Translations under genes and position numbers: made by a program
Part shown: positions 33,901 through 44,223 of the stretch, in pieces
Numbering within the stretch: position 1 is the first letter of the stretch
Layout: each line of letters begins with the position of its first letter
NCBI GenBank assembly: GCA_905178155.1
Contig: CAJINV010000002.1
Span: 1,401,809-1,465,808, forward strand
Direction: 5' to 3'
DNA from: Amoebophrya sp. A120
Taxonomy: Eukaryota; Sar; Dinophyceae; Syndiniales; Amoebophryaceae
DNA: 64,000 bases
The notes under the pieces: generated by a model
Database searches by the model: none
What the model saw: only the letters and a program-made list of their open reading frames with translations
What the model was told of the DNA's origin: nothing

Positions 33901-36900
33901 CTTGAGAAACACCGTGTTGGGCTGGTAGAAAATTTGTATCAAATGTAAAAATGTCTGGGTCTGGAAGGGTTGGAACTTGTGATGCAAACTCTGGAACACA
34001 CAAAAATTTGTGATGCATGAGCGCCAAAAGCTGTCCATTTCTTGGCACGCAAGAAGGAAGTTTCTCATGCAGGAGAGGCATCATGAGGCGTGCTCAAAAC
34101 CTGTGATGCTTTTGCCTGCATCAGACGCCATTTGCGTGATCCGAAATATGCATGACAAATCTCGCAATCTTCCAGACCCAGACATTTTTACCGTTGATAA
34201 TTTGCGGTATTCGGTTATTCGACAGCGCTTCTTCTAGTTTCCCGAACATCTTGGTCCGCATGCTGTCGTTATCCCACAGAAAAAAGCTGGCAGGGCGTAT
34301 TTGTAATGCAAAAACAAATACACAGAAAAATCTGTCATGGGCGGCCTCCTAGCATGCTGTTTGGGATACGCAATACAGATTTTCTTGTGTGTTTATTTTT
34401 GCATTACAAATGTGACCTGCCATCTTGTTTCTGTGGGATAGTCGTCGCGCCAGTCAAGTTTCTCCTTCAGGATCGAAATTTCTATGCCCGGGAAGGAAAA
34501 TGGTTGAGTCGAGTTGTCATGCTGAGCCTGATGCCCGTTTTGATGTTCCATGTCAGCTTTATCGTCTTCCTCCTTCTGCTTCAAAAAAGTTCTCAACGCC
34601 TCCTCAATTTCGCGGATGACATCAACCGGAACTTTCCGGATCGCGGCTTGTTGTGAGGAGCGGAGATGCCTGATAGATTTTATTTTTGGGATAGATTTTT
34701 CATGCTACGAAAAATTCGAGTGCGTTGTTCCTGCACATAAGTAGTTACTTACAAATTTGTTCCGTCAAGCACCCTTAATAAAAATACGCATGACAAACAA
34801 AACTTCCAAATACGGCAGGTATTCCGGGGCGGAGAGAAACACGGTCGTGGGTGCGTACATCACCAAGTTCGGGTCCAGCACCGGTATTATCGTTTTGCAG
34901 TCCGTGTTCACCGTCCCGATGTTCAGCGCTTTCGTCCGGAATAACTCCGACAGCTCTTCCGCCTTCGTCATGCCCTGATTCTCCTCCAGCTTTGCGTGTA
35001 AAATTTTCTTACACTTCACCAAATCATTCTTCTGCACTTTCGACGCGTCTAGCGTGATTGCTTTCATGGCCCCGTTGTTTTTCAGCTTCCTCAGTTGGAC
35101 CTTCGCGGTTGCGTTCTTCGTTATTCCCGGGATGGTGATCGTCGGTCGTGTATGAAATGCAAATATGTCTGGGTCTGGAAAGTTGGAACTTGTAATGCTA
35201 GCTTTACATTCCTGGGAAATCTGTATTGCATAACCGACAAACGCGACAGCCATTTTTGTCATGCAAAGACGCAGTTTCTCATGCGGGCTGCCCATGAGAA
35301 AGTGCTCCGGAAAGTTGTCATGCTGGTCTGCATTCGGAAGCGTTTCCATCATGCACATTTTAGCATCACAAGTTTCCAGACCCAGACACTTTTGCAGTTG
35401 ATATCGTGGCGCGGTAGTTTTCCCCTCTTCCTTCTCCTTCTGCTCCTGTTCTTCCGCTTTTTGGTAGGAAATCACCTGCGCGCCCCAAAGATTTTGCTGC
35501 AGCGCGGACTGCTGCTTCTTGATTTTTTGCAGAAATTGGTCGTCGCCGGACTTTATCACTTGGCCGCCGTCTCGTCTGAGTTGAAGGAGGTTTTGCCTTG
35601 CGATTTCTTCCGCGGAAAGGGGCTTGTCGGGTTCCCGTGGGGACCCTCTAGGCTGCTGGTTGCTTTGTGCTGCGCCGTTCTGCATGTTGAACCCTTGTTG
35701 CTGACTTCCGAAGCCTTGCTGACCTGGATTCAGAGGTCCTGGTGGCTGCCCGGGGACAGGTATTGCTTGGGGATGGGAGCCTGTGATTTGCATTTGTTTA
35801 TCTTTATCTTTAGGATCTCCTCATGATGGATAAACCACAATAACAATACTAACCACGAACGCATCGTGCATAACACGCATAATGCTGCATAACTACGCGC
35901 ACCAAAGATCACACGTACTTCATGCTAAAAGTAAAAACTCTACTTCAAGTGCCAATAAACTTAAACATGAATCGGTAAAAATAAACAGTTGATACCTCCG
36001 CCCTTCCCTGTCACTATCCCTGCGGCATTCGGGAGCTGCGCACCGGCGGATTTCATACCCTTAGGATCCCCTACCGCACCTTTCTTCCCAGGTATCATTC
36101 CTCCCTTCGCGCCTTTCGCATTTGACGCAGCAGTAGACCCGTTTTTCATACCAGAGGCAACTACACTCTGGTCGTTTCTGTCCTCGTTGTCCCGGGGGCC
36201 CTCGCTGTCTTCCTGCTCGTCGTCATCGTCCAGCTTTGTGGACGAGCCCGCGAAGGTATGGATGATGCCTGATTTTTTTTTCATTTTTCACTGGTAGCAC
36301 ACAAGGGGTCTCGTAGTAGAGAAGAATGAACGTGAAGAGCACGAGGACTATGTCTTTTGTTAGTATCTATTGGTGCTGCAAACGAGTTGTACAACTTTCG
36401 ACAAGTAGAAAGTAAATGGTCTATAATACCTGCCACCCCAGTGGGAAATTTATCCGCGTGTGCCTCCAGTGCTTTTATCACCTGCTGTACCTGCTCGCGA
36501 TTCATGTTGTCCTTCACATTTTCGTTTGACAACACGTTCGCTAGAACTTTCACGCCGGACTGCAAGCCCCCGTCATCCAAACCGTCTTCTATCCACGCTT
36601 CGATGATCTCCGCGCGCATCTCCCCCGACTGCTCTTGCAGGTTTTGTAGGGTCTCGCCCGTGAAGAATTTGACCTGATGTAGTAAATGTGGTGTTTGTAT
36701 TGCTGGAAGTGCATCATAGAGTTGTGTTGTGATGCTTATAGAACATCAAACTTATGTAAGTACGCAAATGCAGGACGAGAGAACTACTTGCAGTGCATCA
36801 ATCACATAACTAGCGAGGAGCGACCACCAAGCTCTATTTTTTTACTTACCTGCAGATTCTCCAGCACGTTGTCCTTCACGTGCTGCAACTTCCGGTAGCT

Positions 36901-37122
36901 TTCCGCATCCTTCGCGTGGGTTTTCAACGCGTTTGCGAAGAATTTGTCCAAATCCTCCCAGAAAGTCACCGCGGAGTCGTACTTTGGATTTTTATTCAAC
37001 ACTTCTTTCAAAATCGTGTCCCGCAACAGATGCTTCAACGTTTGGTCGAGGTTTTTGTCCTTCAGCAGCTTGTCGATCGCCCTCTGGAACCGGTCGGTGA
37101 AACGACCGGAGACGGACTCCAT
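30924..37122 (-). CDS. Large unidentified protein, about 1445 residues, with possible winged-helix and KOW-like parts
   Basis: Exons: 37122-36850, 36673-36430, 36268-35996, 35819-35404, 35150 to about 34790, about 34650-34441, 34269-34200, 33936-32921, 32685-31301, 31046-30924. The first three introns are GT-AG and keep phase (LENLQVKFFTGETLQ; PTGVAGIIHTFAG; GKGGGDPKDKDKQ); four others are introners A, J, A, F and A, and one near 34.7 kb is unresolved. The N-terminus (MESVSGRFTDRFQRAIDKLL) is helical; a Gln/Pro-rich linker follows. Two related segments, PVFYDPYRLYLKSTIDPLVE and KPGIVYLQAALDSVVE, each follow basic helices and may be winged-helix repeats. The last part, DKVLIVSGQNRHQIGTLISL, resembles a KOW-type motif and ends HFVAYYNYAEG. 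A start 30 codons upstream (MWAKQRS, 37212) is possible. No family assigned. Confidence 0.62.
31047..31300. mobile_element. Introner, family A
   Basis: Left end GATCAAATGCAAAAGTGTCT (TAT changed), right end ACATATTTGCAATGCATA; target duplication AAGGA. Removal gives GTLISLERGTQQN, which then reads through to a natural end. Confidence 0.9.
32686..32920. mobile_element. Introner, family F
   Basis: Ends TATGGCGCTCTCAAGTG and CAATTGAGAATCCCATA, inner arm AACTGTTACATGA; target duplication TCCAA. Confidence 0.9.
33937..34199. mobile_element. Introner, family A
   Basis: Ends TATCAAATGTAAAAATGTCT and ACATTTTTACCGTTGATA; target duplication ATTTG. Removal gives NRIPQIFYQPNTVF. Confidence 0.93.
34270..34440. 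mobile_element. Introner, family J
   Basis: Ends TATCCCACAGAAAAAAGC and TTGTTTCTGTGGGATA with inner arms GCTGGCAGG / ACCTGCCA; target duplication GTCGT. Confidence 0.92.
35151..35403. mobile_element. Introner, family A
   Basis: Ends TATGAAATGCAAATATGTCT and GACACTTTTGCAGTTGATA; target duplication TCGTG. Confidence 0.92.
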
Positions 37123-38076
37123 GTTGGGCGGCGGGGGAGAAGAAGTTGTCTTGTTGCTACAAACAAGGAACGCAACTAGTTCTCTCGTAGTACTTCGTTG
37201 CTTGGCCCACAAAAGTTGTAGACGCTCCGCGGGTCTGCCGTCGTCGTTCGGTCAGGGCTGGGCTCGATTATTGCTACGATCAAATGGTGATCGTGGGTGG
37301 AATCGATCGGAGTAGAGCAGGGAGCTGTGACTCTCGCTGGGGGCGGTCGTGGTGCGGGACAGGTGCATTTTCTTTATATGAGTCGCATTTTTCCCTTGAG
37401 TGAACTTTCGCTGCGCGCTGTGCATTTGAAGATATTCAAAAGAGAAACAGGAACATAAGTAAGTAGAGCGTGTGGAATTCTGAGTACTGTTGCGTTACTA
37501 CTTGGGGTGAAACTTCTAAACTACTGTACTTCTACACACGGCTGTGAAATGTCAACTACTAAGCCCGTCGCCATTCTGTCGCTGTGAATAAAGAGGGTGA
37601 AGAATAGTTCGAATTTCATTCGCAAAAAAAAAAATAGTTGAGAAACGCTAGGTATCAATAGTGAGATTGCGGTTTGAACGTTTGCCAAAATTGAAAACTC
37701 AGATCGTCCAGTTGCATACGCGGCGTGATCTTCGTTCAGGCTTGATTGTGGAAGCGAAGTGGTCTTGGCTTAGCTCTTGAAGATAGGATTGGGCAGAATT
37801 GCGACATCGGGATCCTCGTAAATCTATGAGATAACAAACAAGTATTTCAAAAAATTGTTTTATCTTTATGCACGCTTTATTGCGGCCGCATTTGCTCATG
37901 AACATCGTTATCGCTCGGCCACTGTCTAAAAACTTTGCATGGAGCGCGTCGCAATTGTCGTCTTTGATCCCTATGCAGCTACTTTCGGTGACCACCTTCA
38001 TACTGTATCAAAAGGCGCCTAGAAGAATGAAAAGCGATAGTGAAAAGAAAATCTCTACTACCAGCACGAACTTCAT
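37123..38076. other. Intergenic, 950 bp
   Basis: 5' flank of the large unidentified gene and 3' flank of the phosphatase gene. A 100-codon open frame (37699-38001) has no domain and is treated as untranslated sequence. Confidence 0.5.
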
Positions 38077-41000
38077 TCAAATGAAATACGGCACCAAGTT
38101 TCGGGGCGGTGTTGCTTTTGCGCTTTGCTCGACCTCGAGAAAGATTTCAAACCTCCTTTCCCTCTTTTCGTTTATCATCAGAATCGACGCAACATTGCCG
38201 CACCTGTAACAGTATCAAATGCAAAAGTGTCTGGGTCTGGAATGGTCATGCTGTTTTTGCATGACACAGAAGGTCTGGCATGGAAGCTCTAGCATCACAG
38301 GTTTCGAAAAGCGTTCGCAATGCCGAATCCGCATGACAAATCCCCCACTTTGGTGACAGAAAGTGGGCAGCTTGTGCAGCCTACGCATGAGAGATTTTTC
38401 TGTGTTCTGAAATGCGCATCACAAGTTTGTGTTCTTCCAGACCCAGACATTTTTGCACTTGATAAACAGTAATTCGGCGCGGACCAAACCGTTACCAAGT
38501 CGTAATCCTTGGTCACATATGCATTGCAAATATCGCTCTAGGTCTGGAAGAGTGCAAGTTTGTCATGCGTGGTGTCTCACATGCCCCTTAAATCTGTATT
38601 GCAGGATCAGGAAAGAAGCCTCTTGCCTGTCATGCAAAAATGCAGATTGCCATGCAGAAAGCGAAACAAATCTTAGGAGCTCAAAAACTTGTCATGCGCA
38701 GCTGCGTATCGCACTGTGCCCCTCATGATTCACCAACTAGCATCACAAGTTTCCCGACCCAGACGAGCTATTGGCATTTGATATCACATCGAAGTTTTGA
38801 TGATGCGACGAGTTTATCTGGTGGTTCTTTCTTTTCCCGGGTCGTCGGGGGGAGCTGCTATTTTCCGAAGTTATGCCGAACCTATTTGATGGATCACGCG
38901 AGCCACCACTTCCAAAGCCTGTCTGCAACAGAAACGGATCGCTGTCCTCGAAATTTGCTGATTTCCGGCCAGTTCCGAATTGATTTACGTCGTTGTCAAA
39001 GGAGAATGGGTCGTCGCTATGCGTGGACGATCCTCCCGTTGTGGAAAACAAAGACCCGCCAGATGACGCAGCTGCCCCGTCTTCGACGTGTTCATTGTAG
39101 AGGTAGCGTCGCTGGGGACTAGTACTTGCACTATTGCCAAACCCGAAATCATTGTCTGCTTCACCCTGTAGTTGTTCCTCAGACGAATGCATGTTATGGT
39201 ACTCTACCACTGCTGTTTCGTCCATACCGAAAGTGAACATCGAAGAAGCAGCGCCGCTGCTACTCTGCTGATGCCGGCTGTCTGCGATAAACCCAAAATT
39301 ATCCGGGAAGTGGTCTCGTCCAGGTTGATGCGCGATAGTAGTTCCGCCATTTGAAGATGAAAAAACATTCCGTTCGAACATGTAACGGAAGCCCTCCTGA
39401 ACCAACTGGTGTGCCCGCGCGATGATATCCACACCGTTCAAGTGGTATCAAATGTAAAAATGTCTGGGTCTGGAAGAATGCAACTTGTGATGCTGCGTTT
39501 CGATGTCTACAAAATTTGTGTTGCATGAGCAGCAAACAGAGTGTAATTTTTGCTGTGCGGAGAGGGCATTTGTCATGCGGAATGGGCATCAAGAATCCCT
39601 CAAAAAACCTGTGATGCCAGGGCATGCATTACAGGCATCATGGGTCATGAGAAATATGCATGGCAAGTCTTGCATTCTTCCAGACCCAGACATTTTTGCA
39701 TTTAATAAGTGGTTCCAATCTCGGGCGGGCTCCGCGCCGAAGACCCAGCCGGCGCCCCGAGTATGCATTGCAAATATGTCTGGGTCTGGAAAGATTGAAC
39801 CTGTACTGCGTGTTTCGCACTCCAAAAGAAAACTGCATTGCATAAGCAGCAAAAGAAGCGCCACACTGTCGTCATGCAAAAACGCAGTTTGTACTGCGTC
39901 CTGCGCATGACAGACCGTTTGAAAAGTTTGTCATGCTGTGCTGCACTTAAAGGCATAGTCAATCATTATACATTCAGCATTACATACAAGTTTCCAGACC
40001 CAGACATATTTGCAATCCATACCGAGGGTTGCGCTGCCATCCAGTCACACCAGCGTCGGGGTCAGACCTTTTATTTTTGCATAATGAAGTTTGTAATGCG
40101 ACAGCAGCTATGCGAAGCTCATACTCTTCTCATGGTCAGCACGACACAACGATGAGCTACTTAGTTATCCATGAAACCTTCATCGATCTTTCTATGTCAA
40201 AACTTTATACCACACTAAATCCCCAAATGCGCCCTCGTGCGGGATTTCGCACACCCTTTGTATCGTCCGGATTTGGTCAATCAACTTCAAGTCCGGCGCT
40301 AACCCCCCGTGGACGCAGAAAATTTTATCCTCAACGGTCGCCGCGATACAGAGATAGTCGAAGAGTTCCACGCAGTAGCGCCAGACGTTCGCTATCAAAA
40401 TGAATAATCCCCCCTCCCTATATTGACGAGGTGCGTTTTCGAAAATTTGTGTTGCTGATTTGTGACTTCAAATCGCGTCTGTGTTGCAAGAAGGCAACTC
40501 CACAGGCTCCGCCGCATTATGCAGGCAGTTTGTCATGCTGTTGGGCCTACAGTGCGGACGTTTTTCATGCTAAGCGCCTAGGCAAAAACCTCTCTCCCCA
40601 GGCTCGATAAGGGCCTGCAGTCGTCTCCAGCAACACAAATCTGATTTGTGTACGTAAATCCAGCATCAGAAACTTCGTTTTGATACGGGGAGGGGGGATT
40701 TTTCCTTTTGATATTCGCGTTTCCATATTTCCGCACACATTCGTCGAAAAAGCCGTAGACTTGCGTGATCTGCCTGGACTCGTATGGGGGTCTCAGGATC
40801 GAAATCGACAAAGTTGAAATAGTTTGCCATGCAGAAAATGCAGCCCACAAAGTGCCTGTCTTGCGGAGTAGGCAAGTGAGGCAGATTGTAAGCCTGTTAG
40901 GGGCAGACACTGACCTGCTAAAGTAGCATGACAAAAGGCGTCTTCCTTACCCAAACAGCATGACAAACTGGATTTCGGCTCTACCCAAATTTGTCATGCG

Positions 41001-42108
41001 CCACTTGGCAACTGGGTTACAACTTTCATCCATTTTATGCATTACAAGTTATTTCAACTTTGTCGATTTCAATCCTGACACATCCATAACTCGTGGTTCC
41101 CACGAAGTAAAGTGATTTGACTCCGGTACTTCAACTTCAAAAGGATCAATAATTGGAAGGTCTCGACGCTGTTGTACCCTCTATCCACGTAGTCACCCAG
41201 GAAAACATACTGGTTGTTCAAATTCTTGTGTATGTTGTCGATGTCTTCGCCCGCACGTTTGAACAGCTCTAAGAGGTCGTAAAACTGCTATCAAAAGGAA
41301 AAACGCCCCCTCCCCATATCGAAAGCGAAATTTGTGATGCTGTATTTGAGTACACAAATCGGCTTGTATTGCTAGAAGGCAAGGGACGCAGGCATGGCCT
41401 GAATTGCAGGCAATTTGTCATGCTGTTTCCCACTTCCAGTTGCCACCTATCATGCTGAATATGCAAGGCTTTCCCACGCCGGCCAGCACACAGTCAGCAT
41501 CTTTTGCCTTCTGACATGACAGAGCTGATTTCTGGCCACAAATCTGCGTCACAGATTTCCGTTTTGATATGGGGAGGGGGTATTTTTTCTTGAAGATAAC
41601 TGCCCGTGGATGTCGCCGGCGATCACCACGTGGGCCTTGTGGCACTGTTTTATTGCGATTTTTTTTTTCGTGAATAGTCATGGTTTCTCATGCTGACCAC
41701 CAGGTCGAGAGAAAAATTTGTCATGCGATAATTGCAGCGAACAGAAGCAATTCAAATTCTATACCCAAACGGGTACCACCGTGTTCTCCTCGAGGAGAGA
41801 AACTTTGACTTGGCGGCATATTTATCCCACGAAAAAAGTGTTACAGTTACACATTTGTAGTGAATTCAGCAACACAAATTTCCCTGCAGGAGAGAGAAAA
41901 CTTGTAATGCAGAAATCCTACGGGAAAACACCTATCAAACGAGGCTCCTATGCATATCCGGCATGGCAGAGCGTGTCTGTCTTGCTTGGCCTGCAACAGA
42001 ATGTGTAACTGTAGCACATTTTTCTTGCGATAATATTTGCTTCAGCGTCAGTTCCGGGATGAATTCTTGCTTGGTTACCAAACCATGGATCAAGCGGCTG
42101 GGATCCAT
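38077..42108 (-). CDS. PPP6C: PP6-type Ser/Thr protein phosphatase catalytic subunit with ~200-residue insertion
   Basis: Eleven exons: 42108-42033, 41822-41765, 41644-41599, 41288-41089, 40782-40714, 40392-40211, 40067-40022, 39761-39708, 39445-38784, 38517-38465, 38212-38077. The sum is divisible by three: 513 residues against about 305 for the family. All PPP motifs are present: GDIHGQ near 53, GDYVDRG near 88, RGNHE near 119, CVHGG near 166, RAHQ near 244 and SAPNYC near 467, covering the metal ligands and catalytic His. PP6 rather than PP2A or PP4 is suggested by [43 protein letters not shown] and the end [10 protein letters not shown]. Eight introns are introners and two are GT-AG (41645-41764, 40068-40210). 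Between YMF and YDLVTVW lies a Ser/Gly/Asn-rich insert of about 200 residues, held in one exon. PP6 acts with SAPS-type subunits in cell-cycle and stress control in other eukaryotes. Confidence 0.9.
38213..38464. mobile_element. Introner, family A
   Basis: Ends TATCAAATGCAAAAGTGTCT and ACATTTTTGCACTTGATA; target duplication AACAG. Splits the Cys codon region of APNYCYRCGN in the phosphatase. Interior is close to the element at 53361. Confidence 0.95.
38518..38783. mobile_element. Introner, family A
   Basis: Ends TATGCATTGCAAATATCGCT and TTGGCATTTGATA; target duplication TCACA. Removal gives [14 protein letters not shown]. Confidence 0.92.
39446..39707. mobile_element. Introner, family A
   Basis: Ends TATCAAATGTAAAAATGTCT and ACATTTTTGCATTTAATA; target duplication AGTGG. 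Removal gives [17 protein letters not shown]. Confidence 0.95.
39762..40021. mobile_element. Introner, family A
   Basis: Ends TATGCATTGCAAATATGTCT and ACATATTTGCAATCCATA; target duplication CCGAG. Falls inside the conserved NPRGAGW motif of the phosphatase. Confidence 0.95.
40393..40713. mobile_element. Introner, family D
   Basis: Ends TATCAAAATGAATAATCC and TTTTTCCTTTTGATA; target duplication TTCGC. Falls inside the conserved YGNANVWRYC motif. Confidence 0.95.
40783..41088. mobile_element. Introner, family C
   Basis: Ends TATGGGGGTCTCAGG and CCTGACACATCCATA; target duplication ACTCG. Falls inside the catalytic motif RGNHE|SRQITQ. Confidence 0.96.
41289..41598. mobile_element. Introner, family D
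   Basis: Ends TATCAAAAGGAAAAACGCC and TATTTTTTCTTGAAGATA; target duplication ACTGC. Falls inside GDIHGQ|FYDL of the phosphatase. Confidence 0.95.
41823..42032. mobile_element. Introner, family H
   Basis: Ends TATCCCACGAAAAAAGTG and ACATTTTTCTTGCGATA; target duplication ATATT. Removal gives [17 protein letters not shown]. Interior nearly matches the copy at 46050. Confidence 0.94.
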
Positions 42109-42124
42109 ACCAAGTTCGGTTGTA

Positions 42125-42273
42125 TATCCTGTGCAAAAGTATCGCATTCGTAAAAATGCAACTCTTGCATTACAAATATTTTTCTCAAGGCAAATCAGCA
42201 TGACAAATTTTATTTCTCATGCTGAGAAAATTTGTAATGCATTTATACGAGTACGATACTTTTGCAGTTCATA
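42125..42273. mobile_element. Introner, family B, probably in the 5' UTR
   Basis: Ends TATCCTGTGCAAAAGTATCG and ACTTTTGCAGTTCATA; target duplication TTGTA. It lies 17 bases upstream of the chosen phosphatase start, and the frame upstream of it is closed by a stop. Confidence 0.9.
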
Positions 42274-42650
42274 TTGTACGCGGCACGACAATTCAGTCGC
42301 TGGCGTTGTGATGTGCGGTAGTTGTTATGCCCACGTCAGGACTCTGCCGAGCAATCGACGATCCACCTTGAAAGAAGAACCCGATAGTACAACAAGCGAC
42401 ATAAATCCTGTCAGTGCGCTGCACAGAGTGGTAGCTATAATGCTCCAGCATCTCTAAGAGAAAAAGGACGAGGAAAACGGAACCTGAGCCATCTTGTCAC
42501 TGTTGATCTTATTGCTGGAGTTACAGCGGAATTATGGTCGCTAAGGTGGAATGAAAAATGAGAACGGAAGGCAAGAACAAAACGTCTTTACAATCTCTAG
42601 TATACTGCTAGCGGCTACTTGGGCAACCATAACTACAGAACGAAAAGAAA

Positions 42651-43199
42651 CTAGCTGCAAAAAAAATCTCCAGCCGCGTGTCGTGCTCGTGCAGTACGTA
42701 AGTACAGTGTACTCAAGTGAAGGTGCAGCCAAGCCGTCGTAGTGGTAGTTCTTGCAGGGATCATACTTCGACTACCGGAATTTAAGCACGGGGTCACAAT
42801 TGTCTTCTTTTTGGGCTTGGTGCGCCTAGCCCGCATCACTTGCGTTTGTGCCTGTTTTTGCACCTTTTTGCGTGCCTGATTTTCCGCCTGTTTCTGTAGC
42901 TGTTTCTGGGCCTGTTTTTGCGGCTGCGCCTGTTTTAGTGCCCCCCGAGCCGCCACATTCATAGAAGAGGGCGCTTTAAGTGCCAAAGTGCCTTCTTCTA
43001 CGATAGTGTCTAGTAGGCACATGCATAACACAACGCCGGGCAGTCTACAAAGCACGCTCACGCACGCAGCGCCTGCCTGCCTCAAAAAAAATGGCGCGCG
43101 GAAGGGCATCGAAAAAGATATTCCGGGCGCGCTGAATGAATCAATCTGAAAGAGAATAGGTGCCCGGCAATCCACCTCTTCGGGCATGCCTCTACTCAT
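42651..43199 (-). CDS. Possible Lys/Gln-repeat protein fragment
   Basis: An ATG frame of 182 codons whose middle repeats KQAQ-like units (KQAQPQKQAQKQLQKQ), as in charged coiled coils. Nothing outside the repeat is recognised, no introner interrupts it, and the far end crosses the 32-nt repeat in another frame. Could be a gene fragment or a chance frame over a simple repeat. Confidence 0.25.
   Translation of the reverse strand: MSRGMPEEVDCRAPILFQIDSFSAPGISFSMPFRAPFFLRQAGAACVSVLCRLPGVVLCMCLLDTIVEEGTLALKAPSSMNVAARGALKQAQPQKQAQKQLQKQAENQARKKVQKQAQTQVMRARRTKPKKKTIVTPCLNSGSRSMIPARTTTTTAWLHLHLSTLYLRTARARHAAGDFFCS
42736..42767. repeat. 32-nt direct repeat, copy 1
   Basis: Identical to 44192-44223. 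The minus strand reads YDPCKNYHYD. KNYHYD also occurs near the start of the last gene (61.07 kb). Confidence 0.85.
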
Positions 43200-43583
43200 C
43201 CGCCACAGGGCCTCCCAGCGCTGCAGAGCCCGCGGCGCCTTGAAGTGCCGGGGTCGACTGCTGGCTCTGGGTCAGCTTCTGCAACAGCTGCCCTGTCCTT
43301 TTGTTTGCACTACTCCATTGCGAGCGAAGGGCAACACTCGACCAACCGACCACCCAACCAGCCACCTCTCTCTCTTTGTTGCTAGAAGTCCTGCTGGGCC
43401 CACATCTTAATACCAAAAGCAAAGAGAAAGATACCTGCTAAGAGACGACCACTCCGTGGCGAATAAAGTTCTACAAAAATATTTGCACTTCAGAAGCATG
43501 GTCGTTCCCGATCATATCCGCCGGGGCTGGCATCCCGGCTGCTGACTTCAGCAGGCTGCTTACTTTCTGCTTCCTTTGACATG

Positions 43584-43816
43584 GACGAACAAGGGTGGGT
43601 TACATCTGCTTTTTTTCAAAAAGGTCTAACCCCCGCTAGTGGGTGGGCACTAGCGGGGGTTAGCTTCGGACGAATGTAACCCACCCTTGTTCATTTGTTC
43701 TAGGATGAACAAAGGTGGGTTACATTCGTCTGACCCTAACCCCCGCTAGTGCCCACCCACTAGCGGGGGTTAGAACTTTTTGGAAAACAGACAACCTAAC
43801 CCACCCTTGTTCGTCG
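43584..43816. repeat. Nested fold-back (cruciform) element
   Basis: A 233-bp inverted repeat: the outer arms begin GACGAACAAGGGTGGGTTAC and end with its complement, meeting near 43700. Each arm holds a second perfect hairpin, CTAACCCCCGCTAGTG, six loop bases, CACTAGCGGGGGTTAG. No coding capacity, no introner words and no clear target duplication. Confidence 0.92.
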
Positions 43817-44191
43817 GATCCAAATCATGGCGCTTCACATCGCCGGGTGGGCTCCGGCGATCAGGGTCGGCGAGCCTCCAAAGACATCAACTACAGAACA
43901 GATCTGCAGCGTACCACCCAGAATAAAATATGCCACCATGGTATGGGGCGCGGATTAATATCGCGCAGCAGGCCTTGCTGCAGAGCCCTACTCCCGACGG
44001 AAAACTAAAGGGCTACAATGCGAATTTCGCACCCGCCATGCCGCGCGAAGGGTGAAATGGGACTGGGCATAACAAGTCACGACACAATACCTTGAGCCAA
44101 AAGCCTCCCACTGCAACACGCTTGACATCGATTTCATAATCCACAAGTCTCAATAAGCGACGCTTCAGGTTGACATCAGTGCACTGAATTA

Positions 44192-44223
44192 GTCGTAGTG
44201 GTAGTTCTTGCAGGGATCATACT
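44192..44223. repeat. 32-nt direct repeat, copy 2
   Basis: Identical to 42736-42767. Here the minus frame YDPCKNYHYD is followed at once by a stop codon. Confidence 0.85.

Noticed and set aside
35961-37212. Independent gene upstream of the large unidentified gene
   Set aside because: A GT-AG intron (35995 to 35820) joins it in phase (GKGGGDPKDKDKQMQITG), so one gene is simpler.
37699-38001. 100-codon minus-strand frame just after the phosphatase
   Set aside because: It follows the phosphatase stop codon closely, has no recognisable motif and fits a 3' untranslated region.
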